Origin: Gammaproteobacteria bacterium UBA3498
Lineage (GTDB): Bacteria > Pseudomonadota > Gammaproteobacteria > Pseudomonadales > Pseudohongiellaceae
DNA: 5,831 nt
Assembly (NCBI GenBank): GCA_002377605.1
Contig: DFQD01000078.1
Span: 1 to 5,831 of the forward strand
Direction: 5' to 3'
The number at the start of each line of letters is the position of its first letter. The first letter of the stretch is position 1. Shown here piece by piece: positions 1 to 5,831 of this stretch. Made by a program: the position numbers and the translations under genes. Under the pieces are notes generated by a model that searched no databases, was not told the DNA's origin, and was given only the letters and a program-made list of their open reading frames with translations.

Positions 1-1079
1 TAAATGAATATCAGACGCCTAGTCATAGTGGGAGAGGTGATGATGTAGCTTTACTTTTATATACCGGTGGTACTACTGGTGTTGCCAAGGGAGCAATGCT
101 TAGCCATAACAACTTAATTGCCAATATGATGCAGTTACGAGCACGTTGCTTGCTAATTATTCGTGATAAAAGTGAGAACATTGCCGCTCCTTTGCCTCTT
201 TATCACAGTTATGCATTTTTGCTTCATTGTTTAGCAATGCCCTTTGCCGGCAATCATAATATTTTGATTACCAATCCTCGTGATCTTGATTCAGTTGTGA
301 AATTGTTAAAAAACACGTCTATAAATGGCTTCGTGGGAATTAATACCCTTTATTTAGCGCTATTGAGACACAAAAATATTACTTCAGTCGATTTCAGCCA
401 ATTAAAATTTTGTGGCGCTGGCGCTATGCCGATGTCTACCTCTGTGTCAGAAGAATGGAAGCATGTAACTGGTTGCGACATCATCGAAGGATATGGGCTA
501 ACAGAATGCTCACCAGTAGTCTCTGTAAACCTCCCTGGTAAAATTAAGTTTGGCACTGTCGGGCCTTTGGTTCCAGAAACTGAGATGCGGGTGGTAGATG
601 ATGCTGGCGAAGATGTAGTAAAAGGAGAAAGAGGCGAGCTCTGGATTAGAGGGCCTCAAGTGATGTTGGGTTACTGGCAGAAAGATGAAGCGAATAAGGA
701 AACCATTACTGAAGATGGGTGGTTAAAAACTGGAGATTATGTTGAAGTCACTGCCGACGATTGCATCACTATTGTCGACCGTAAGAAAGATATGATCTTG
801 GTGTCTGGTTTTAATGTTTTTCCTAATGAGATTGAAGATTGGGTAAACCGGCATCCTTCTGTGCTTGAGTGTGCCGCGATCGGTGTACCTAATGAGCGTA
901 CGGGCGAGGCAGTAAAATTATTTGTTGTTCCTAAAGATCAGGAAATTTCATTCGAAGAAATTACTTCGCATTGTAAAAAAGGTTTAACCGCCTACAAAGT
1001 GCCGCGAGAATTTTCTGTGGTGGAAGATCTGCCTAAGTCCAATATCGGTAAAATATTACGCCGAGAATTGCGTGAGTAA
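1..1079 (+). CDS. fadD: Long-chain-fatty-acid--CoA ligase, C-terminal part (5' end outside window)
   Basis: This enzyme joins a long-chain fatty acid to CoA through an acyl-AMP intermediate, using ATP; in E. coli FadD acts at the inner face of the inner membrane and feeds beta-oxidation. The frame is open from base 3 to the TAA at 1077-1079 (358 codons). The ATG at 96 is internal, because the conserved AMP-binding loop YTGGTTGVAKGA lies just before it at 60-95. About 200 N-terminal residues are missing compared with E. coli FadD (561 aa). Further motifs in order are EGYGLTE (486-506), TGD (729-737), VDRKKDMILVSGFN with the hinge Asp near 777, and PKSNIGKILRRE, whose catalytic Lys is codon 1050-1052. 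The long agreement with E. coli FadD (recalled, not aligned by program) separates it from other AMP-binding ligases. It ends about ten residues earlier than E. coli FadD, and a normally conserved Gly in the fatty-acid signature is Cys (762-764). Which fadD paralogue it is cannot be told. Confidence 0.93.
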   Translation, partial: NEYQTPSHSGRGDDVALLLYTGGTTGVAKGAMLSHNNLIANMMQLRARCLLIIRDKSENIAAPLPLYHSYAFLLHCLAMPFAGNHNILITNPRDLDSVVKLLKNTSINGFVGINTLYLALLRHKNITSVDFSQLKFCGAGAMPMSTSVSEEWKHVTGCDIIEGYGLTECSPVVSVNLPGKIKFGTVGPLVPETEMRVVDDAGEDVVKGERGELWIRGPQVMLGYWQKDEANKETITEDGWLKTGDYVEVTADDCITIVDRKKDMILVSGFNVFPNEIEDWVNRHPSVLECAAIGVPNERTGEAVKLFVVPKDQEISFEEITSHCKKGLTAYKVPREFSVVEDLPKSNIGKILRRELRE

Positions 1080-1109
1080 AGATTATTCCTCTTTAGAACG
1101 ATTTAAGTT

Positions 1110-1114
1110 GAGAA
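1110..1114 (+). promoter_or_regulatory. Weak ribosome binding site before hrpA
   Basis: GAGAA is the only purine stretch resembling a Shine-Dalgarno site in the 35-base gap after fadD. Its GAG core lies only 2 bases before the GTG at 1115, but 5 and 8 bases before the in-frame GTG codons at 1118 and 1121. An in-frame TGA at 1109-1111 rules out any start further upstream. The spacing therefore favours starting at the second or third GTG, which removes one or two residues from the protein. This is inference from spacing only. Confidence 0.35.
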
Positions 1115-4100
1115 GTGGTGGTGCTAGAGTCCTTAAAGCTAGATATAGAACACTGTCAGCACGCCGATAAGTTTCGACTTTTGCGCAAAATACGTGAACT
1201 CGAGAAATCACAGAGTTCGAAAGGGCAGAAAGAATCTAAAATTCAAAAAATTGCAGCAGAAATAAAAACTTCAAAGAGGAGTTGCGAAATTCGAGCGGTC
1301 GCGATTCCTGAAAATATTCAGTTTCCGGAAGAGCTGCCAATATCTGGCAAAGCAAATGAAATTGAAGAGTTATTAAAGAAACAACAGGTGCTTGTGATCG
1401 CTGGTGATACCGGCTCGGGAAAGACCACTCAAATACCAAAGATTTGTCTAAATGCTGGTCTGGGGCGTAAAGGTCTTATTGGCCATACTCAACCGAGACG
1501 TTTAGCCACTGTCTCCGTAGCAAATCGAATAGCAGAAGAACTAAACACCGATGTGGGTCAGGGAGTTGGATATCAGATCAGATTTAATGAAACTATTTCT
1601 GACTCCACTTACTTAAAGTTGATGACTGATGGCGTTCTCTTAGCTGAAATTCCAAATAATAGATTTCTGAACAAATACGACGTCATTATTATCGATGAGG
1701 CCCATGAGAGGTCGTTGAACATTGATTTCTTGCTCGGTTATTTGAAACAGCTTTTAGTAAAGCGTCCTGAGCTAAAGTTAATTATTACTTCAGCCACTAT
1801 AGATGTAGAACAATTTTCCAAATATTTTGCTAACGCTCCTATCGTTTCTGTATCTGGCAGAACTTTTCCAGTCAATGTTTGCTATCAGCCGTTGGATATA
1901 ACACGGGAAGATACTCAGGATCATCAGCAAACCGAAGCTATTATCGATTCGCTGAATTCTATCGTAAAAAAAGACCAGGAAAGAAATGAGATTAGTGGTG
2001 ATGTTTTAGTATTTCTTAGCAGCGAGCGCGAAATTCGTGAAACTGCCACAGTTCTTAGAAAGCGAAAACTTCCTCACACTGAAGTATTGCCACTTTATAG
2101 CCGTTTGCGACAATCGGAGCAGATAAAAATATTTCAAACTCATTCGGGCAGAAGGGTGGTGCTGGCGACTAATGTGGCTGAAACTTCGATTACGGTACCG
2201 GGTATTAAGTACGTAATTGATACCGGATTTGCACGGGTAAGTCGTTACAGTATTCAGAGTAAAATTCAACGTTTACCTATTGAGCCAGTCTCTCGTTCCA
2301 GTGCAGATCAGCGTAAAGGTAGATGTGGGCGAGTTTCAGCGGGTATTTGCATTCGGCTCTTCTCAGAGCAAGATTATCTATCACGTGCGGAATATACAGA
2401 TCCAGAGATTAAGCGTACTAACCTTGCTTCGGTAATTTTACGAATGCTTTATCTACGCTTAGGCGATATTGATCAATTTCCTTATATCGACGCGCCAGAG
2501 AAAAAAGCAATTAATGACGGCCTTAAGCTGCTAACTGAGTTAAATGCTATCACTCAGAAGCGTGCATTGACGCAAATAGGCAAGCAGATGGCTAGATTAC
2601 CACTGGACCCAAAACTTGCGCGTATGTTGGTAGTCGCAAGCAGCCTTGATTGCTTGCACGAGGTGCTTATTATTGTAAGTGCATTAAGTATTCAAGATCC
2701 CAGGGAATCATCGGGAGATAACAGGCAGCAAGCACAAGAAAAGCATGCGATATTTGCTCATGAAGAGTCGGATTTTAATAGCCTGGTTAATCTTTGGAAT
2801 GACTATGAAGAAAAGCGTCAGTCTCTTTCGCAAAACCAATTAAAGAAGCATTGTAAAACACATTATTTGTCTTATATGCGCATGCGGGAATGGCGAGAAA
2901 TCCATAGGCAATTACTGATTACCTGCCAGCAGTTGGGTTATCGAGTTAATAAAGAAGAGGGAACTTATGAATCAATACATAAGTCTATAATTTCTGGTTC
3001 CCTCAATCAGATTGCGAAACGATTTGATAACAGAACCTTCGCAGGAACTCGAAACAAAAAGTTTTCGCTCTTTTCTTCTTCGGTAGCTGCGAAAAATAAG
3101 GCGAAATGGATAGTAACAGGAGAGCTAATAGAAACCACTCAAACATTTGCTTCTATGGCAGCTAAGATTCAGCCTAATTGGGTAGAAACGATGGCGCTGC
3201 ATCTTGTTAATAGGGAATATTTTGATCCTCACTGGAGTAAAAAGAATCAGGCGGTAATGGTTTATGAAAAAGTACATCTATATGGGCTAACTATTATTGA
3301 AAAATCTCTAGTCCATTATTCAAATATAGATCTACTTAAGGCGCACAGTATATTTATCAGTGAAGGATTGGTAAGTAATCAACTAAATACTAAATTAAAA
3401 TTTGTGACAGAGAATGAAAAGTTTCTGGATAATTTGGCTAAAGAAGAAGAAAAGCTTAGACGGCCAGAGTTATATGCAGGGGAAACGGAGATAGCTAGAT
3501 TTTATGAAGAAAGAATTCCACAAGAAGTAAGTACTACTAAAAAATTAGAATCCTGGTTTCGTAAAGCGTCAAAGGAAGAAAAACATGCAATGCGAATGAC
3601 CCGGAAGAATATTCTTAGTAATGTCTCAACTAGAGATCAGCTCTCTCATTTTCCAGACCATGCCTCAATTCTTAAGAATCAACTTGCGATCGATTACGTA
3701 TTTGATCCCGGTGCCTACCGCGACGGCGCAACTGTTCAAGTCCCACAAAAGCTTCTGAATCAGATTCAACAAACTGATATAGATTGGGCAGTGCCAGGCC
3801 TAATCAGAGAGAAATGCATTGCTTTACTCAAAGGCTTGCCAAAATCAATTCGAAAGACCTTAATCCCTGTAAGTGGTTTGGTAGATGAGATATTGCCAAT
3901 TATGAATCCAACTGATGGCATGCTTCTTCAGTCATTGATTGCAAATGTAGAGACGCGACGCCAAATTCGATTGTCATTGGATGACTTTGATCAAGTTGAG
4001 CTCCCAAAACACCTCATAATCAAAATAAGAATAATTGATGAGAATGGCAGAGAAATTGGTGTTGGTGAAAATCTTGAAAAATTGAAAGCGGATCTAGGAA

Positions 4101-5005
4101 TAAATAAGCATCAACATAATTCCCGAGGCATTGAGGTAATTCATGATATTCAGAAATCTGATTTAAAGGATTGGGATGTTGAAGAATTGCCAACACAAGT
4201 TGAAATTGGCGAAGATCTTATAATGATTCGTTATCCAGCATTTGTGGATAATGGAGCCTCGGTATCGATTCAGTTGTTTGCAGATCAAGAAGAAGCAAAG
4301 ATAACTCACCTAATGGGGGTGGCGAGATTGCTTATGTTGCGAAGTATGGCGCAACGCAATTTTCTTAAAAAAAGATTTATTCAGTTTAAGAAAGAAAATG
4401 CGCTTTTAATTCCGTATGAACTTAATAACCTGGTGGAAGAAGCGATATTTCGAAGCTATGTCGATGCCTTTGAATTGGAATACAAGGTTCCTCATAGCAA
4501 GCAAGAATTTGAAAATATACTGTCCCAAGGCAAATCTAAGCTTCACAGTATTGGAGAGAAAATCGACAGACTGCTTCTTCTGGTACTAAAGTCAAGATTT
4601 CAGATACGTAAACGGCTTGGGCAGTTAAGCCTACCCGAGTTTAATTATTTTGTGCAGGATATTGAGCAACAATTGGCTAATTTGGTTACAGAAAGATTAT
4701 TTCTAGATACTCGCATTGAATGGCTAGAGCAGTATCCTAGATACTTTAAGGCGATCGAAGCTCGTATCGAAAAAGTACCTCATTTAGGCCGTAAAGATAA
4801 GGAATCAAGCGAAGAGTTAAAATCTTATTGGCAAAAATATGAGGAACTTGTCCAGCGACACCCGGCTAAAAATGTGCAGAGTATTTTACATTTCAGATGG
4901 ATGTTGGAAGAATATCGAGTGTCTTTATTTGCACAATCCTTGGGTACAAAAATCCCAGTATCAGAACAAAGGTTGGAAAAACAATTAGACTTGATGCAAA
5001 GGTAG
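1115..5005 (+). CDS. hrpA: ATP-dependent RNA helicase HrpA (DEAH-box)
   Basis: This is a DEAH-box RNA helicase. E. coli HrpA is linked to processing of fimbrial mRNA and, in recent work, to splitting stalled or collided ribosomes. The 1296 residues match the usual ~1300 of the bacterial family. A short N-terminal segment (1-85) is followed by RecA-like domain 1 with Walker A GDTGSGKT (97-104, bases 1403-1426), motif Ia TQPRRLA (125-131), DEAH (194-197, bases 1694-1705) and SAT (226-228). RecA-like domain 2 carries ATNVAETSIT (351-360) and the arginine-finger motif QRKGRCGR (399-406). A helicase-associated region (about 455-560) and OB-like region (about 625-725) follow, then the long C-terminal DUF3418 region (about 740-1290) that marks HrpA off from shorter HrpB. 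All catalytic motifs are intact, so it should be active. Translation starts at one of three consecutive GTG codons (1115, 1118, 1121). It sits 35 bases after fadD and 30 before mlaA, and probably shares their transcript. Confidence 0.97.
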   Translation: MVVLESLKLDIEHCQHADKFRLLRKIRELEKSQSSKGQKESKIQKIAAEIKTSKRSCEIRAVAIPENIQFPEELPISGKANEIEELLKKQQVLVIAGDTGSGKTTQIPKICLNAGLGRKGLIGHTQPRRLATVSVANRIAEELNTDVGQGVGYQIRFNETISDSTYLKLMTDGVLLAEIPNNRFLNKYDVIIIDEAHERSLNIDFLLGYLKQLLVKRPELKLIITSATIDVEQFSKYFANAPIVSVSGRTFPVNVCYQPLDITREDTQDHQQTEAIIDSLNSIVKKDQERNEISGDVLVFLSSEREIRETATVLRKRKLPHTEVLPLYSRLRQSEQIKIFQTHSGRRVVLATNVAETSITVPGIKYVIDTGFARVSRYSIQSKIQRLPIEPVSRSSADQRKGRCGRVSAGICIRLFSEQDYLSRAEYTDPEIKRTNLASVILRMLYLRLGDIDQFPYIDAPEKKAINDGLKLLTELNAITQKRALTQIGKQMARLPLDPKLARMLVVASSLDCLHEVLIIVSALSIQDPRESSGDNRQQAQEKHAIFAHEESDFNSLVNLWNDYEEKRQSLSQNQLKKHCKTHYLSYMRMREWREIHRQLLITCQQLGYRVNKEEGTYESIHKSIISGSLNQIAKRFDNRTFAGTRNKKFSLFSSSVAAKNKAKWIVTGELIETTQTFASMAAKIQPNWVETMALHLVNREYFDPHWSKKNQAVMVYEKVHLYGLTIIEKSLVHYSNIDLLKAHSIFISEGLVSNQLNTKLKFVTENEKFLDNLAKEEEKLRRPELYAGETEIARFYEERIPQEVSTTKKLESWFRKASKEEKHAMRMTRKNILSNVSTRDQLSHFPDHASILKNQLAIDYVFDPGAYRDGATVQVPQKLLNQIQQTDIDWAVPGLIREKCIALLKGLPKSIRKTLIPVSGLVDEILPIMNPTDGMLLQSLIANVETRRQIRLSLDDFDQVELPKHLIIKIRIIDENGREIGVGENLEKLKADLGINKHQHNSRGIEVIHDIQKSDLKDWDVEELPTQVEIGEDLIMIRYPAFVDNGASVSIQLFADQEEAKITHLMGVARLLMLRSMAQRNFLKKRFIQFKKENALLIPYELNNLVEEAIFRSYVDAFELEYKVPHSKQEFENILSQGKSKLHSIGEKIDRLLLLVLKSRFQIRKRLGQLSLPEFNYFVQDIEQQLANLVTERLFLDTRIEWLEQYPRYFKAIEARIEKVPHLGRKDKESSEELKSYWQKYEELVQRHPAKNVQSILHFRWMLEEYRVSLFAQSLGTKIPVSEQRLEKQLDLMQR

Positions 5006-5035
5006 GTCAGTAATAAGATAATATGTATCAAAATT

Positions 5036-5797
5036 ATGCCACTGACTAGCAATTCCCACTATCACAAAGTAGACGTTGTGAATATCGAATCCAAAGCTGG
5101 CAATAGCTGGCGAATACAATTCGCGATTTTTCTGTTCGTGCTATTACCTTTATTTTTTTCGCCCTCAGTTGCTGCGCAAACTCACGATCCTTGGCGTGAC
5201 GCCAATGAACGTATATTCGCTTTTAATGACTATTTTGATCTGTTACTGGTGCGGCCACTAGCTTCGTCTTATACCATTTTTATACCTCAGCTAATCAGGC
5301 AAGGGATAGGTAATTTCTTTGATAATGTTCGAGATGCCAACATTGCAGTGAACGATATGTTGCAGTTTAAATTTCGAGATGCCTTATCTGATACTGGAAG
5401 ATTTTTGATAAATACGACCATTGGTATCGGCGGAATTATTGATATAGCGACCTCATTGGGCTTAGAAAAACATGAGGAAGATTTCGGACAAACACTAGGG
5501 GCTTGGGGGGTGAGCAGCGGACCTTATGTGGTTTTACCTGTTTTCGGAGCTAGCAATCTTCGTGATTCTTTTGGACTGATCCTCGATACTATTTTCAATC
5601 CTCTTCCATACATTGATGAGACTCCGGCGAAACTGGCCTTTTTCGTAGTGGAGGAAATCGATTCTCGCTCTGCATTATTGCCCTTAGATGAACTTATTGG
5701 TGGGGATAAATACTTATTTATTCGAGAAGCCTATGTTCAAAATCGAAATTACCTCGTAAATGATGGGGAAATCGAAGACGAATTTAGTGACTTTTAA
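5036..5797 (+). CDS. mlaA: MlaA/VacJ family outer-membrane phospholipid transport protein
   Basis: MlaA removes phospholipids from the outer leaflet of the outer membrane and passes them to periplasmic MlaC for return to the inner-membrane MlaFEDB complex. Family hallmarks are DPWRDANERIFAFND (51-65), VRP (72-74), the GNFFDNVRDANIAVNDMLQ stretch (92-110), RFLINTTIGIGGIIDIA (122-138), DFGQTLGAWGVSSGPYVVLP (149-168) and LRD (175-177), with the REAY motif near the C-terminus (230-233). Total length (253) is close to E. coli MlaA (251). A hydrophobic stretch (27-41) is followed by VAA|Q (45-48), which looks like a signal peptidase I site. There is no lipobox, and the whole protein has no cysteine, so unlike E. 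coli MlaA it should not be a lipoprotein. ATG 5036 gives an unusually long n-region; GTG 5078 (239 aa) gives a more typical signal peptide and may be the true start. Neither has a good Shine-Dalgarno, so coupling to hrpA translation is possible. No mlaBCDEF genes are in view. Confidence 0.92.
   Translation: MPLTSNSHYHKVDVVNIESKAGNSWRIQFAIFLFVLLPLFFSPSVAAQTHDPWRDANERIFAFNDYFDLLLVRPLASSYTIFIPQLIRQGIGNFFDNVRDANIAVNDMLQFKFRDALSDTGRFLINTTIGIGGIIDIATSLGLEKHEEDFGQTLGAWGVSSGPYVVLPVFGASNLRDSFGLILDTIFNPLPYIDETPAKLAFFVVEEIDSRSALLPLDELIGGDKYLFIREAYVQNRNYLVNDGEIEDEFSDF
5078..5176 (+). other. Predicted Sec signal peptide of MlaA (no lipobox)
   Basis: Counted from the alternative GTG start, this gives a 33-residue leader: a short n-region ending in Trp-Arg, a strongly hydrophobic core (IQFAIFLFVLLPLFF), then SPSVAA with small residues at -3 and -1 before Gln-Thr-His-Asp-Pro-Trp. 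The DPW begins the conserved MlaA domain only three residues after the predicted cut. The absence of a Cys at or near +1 argues against signal peptidase II processing. The exact cut is inferred from the (-3,-1) rule by eye. Confidence 0.7.
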
Positions 5798-5808
5798 AGA
5801 ATTTAAAG

Positions 5809-5831
5809 ATGAGGCTGGAATTTTTAAACTA
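5809..5831 (+). CDS. Possible start of a downstream gene (truncated by window end)
   Basis: An ATG 11 bases after the mlaA stop opens a frame reading MRLEFLN that runs off the window without a stop. The preceding bases hold only an AAAGA-like purine run (5796-5800), a weak ribosome binding site 8 bases before the ATG. The close spacing fits an operon, but seven codons cannot identify a gene or rule out chance. No terminator-like hairpin is visible in 5798-5831. Confidence 0.15.

Noticed and set aside
350..556. Minus-strand open frame inside fadD
   Set aside because: It is opposite strongly conserved FadD coding sequence and its translation resembles no family; a shadow frame.
96..1079. A complete 327-residue acyl-CoA ligase starting at ATG 96
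   Set aside because: The frame is open upstream to base 3 and encodes the conserved AMP-binding loop at 60-95, so this ATG is internal to a longer gene cut by the window edge.
2006..2269. Minus-strand open frame inside hrpA
   Set aside because: It lies antisense to conserved helicase domain 2 motifs and shows no recognisable protein features.
4367..4373. Second run of seven As in hrpA as a slippery site
   Set aside because: It reads CTT AAA AAA AGA, which is not in the X-XXY-YYZ register needed for -1 tandem slippage.
4991..5022. Possible sigma-70 promoter before mlaA (TTGATG and GATAAT)
   Set aside because: The spacing between the two boxes is 20 bases, too long for a good promoter, and such AT-rich hexamers are expected by chance here.
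4825..5052. Minus-strand open frame across the hrpA end with a hydrophobic, cysteine-containing start
   Set aside because: The leader-like N-terminus (MLVSGIILIHIILLL) arises from the AT-rich gap, while the rest is antisense to the conserved C-terminus of HrpA; there is no ribosome binding site or family match.
5793..5809. Short direct repeat TTTAAAGA twice just after mlaA
   Set aside because: Eight AT-rich bases repeated once are within chance expectation, and no further copies or flanking structure are seen.

Overview
The window reads as an ordinary chromosomal stretch from a gammaproteobacterium with an AT-leaning genome (roughly 40% G+C by eye, not computed). The assignment rests on protein resemblance. 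A FadD-type acyl-CoA synthetase, a full-length HrpA helicase with the long proteobacterial C-terminal extension, and an MlaA/VacJ protein all look like diverged counterparts of the E. coli proteins. Codon use appears even across the window. I see no insertion sequence, tRNA, rRNA, CRISPR array or phage gene.

Layout, all on the + strand: (1) 1-1079 is the C-terminal two thirds of fadD. Its frame is open to the left edge, so the real start lies outside the window. (2) After a 35-base gap, 1115-5005 is a complete hrpA of 1296 codons beginning at a run of three GTG codons. (3) After a 30-base gap, 5036-5797 is a complete mlaA/vacJ gene, which may really start at GTG 5078. (4) The last 34 bases are AT-rich and may hold the first codons of another gene. 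Coding sequence fills almost the whole window, and no gap contains a recognisable terminator, so the three genes could be one transcript.

FadD activates long-chain fatty acids for beta-oxidation or lipid use. MlaA belongs to the outer-membrane end of the retrograde phospholipid transport (Mla) system. Between them sits HrpA, a DEAH-box RNA helicase tied to RNA and ribosome quality control. The two lipid genes make a loose theme, but a functional link to hrpA is not shown by the sequence and the order may be historical.

Nothing here amounts to a new system. The points most worth checking are the missing lipobox (and all cysteines) in the MlaA homologue, its uncertain start, an in-register A-AAA-AAA heptamer in hrpA whose -1 frame would end just after the first helicase domain, the unusual hrpA start region, and a glycine-to-cysteine change in the FadD signature.
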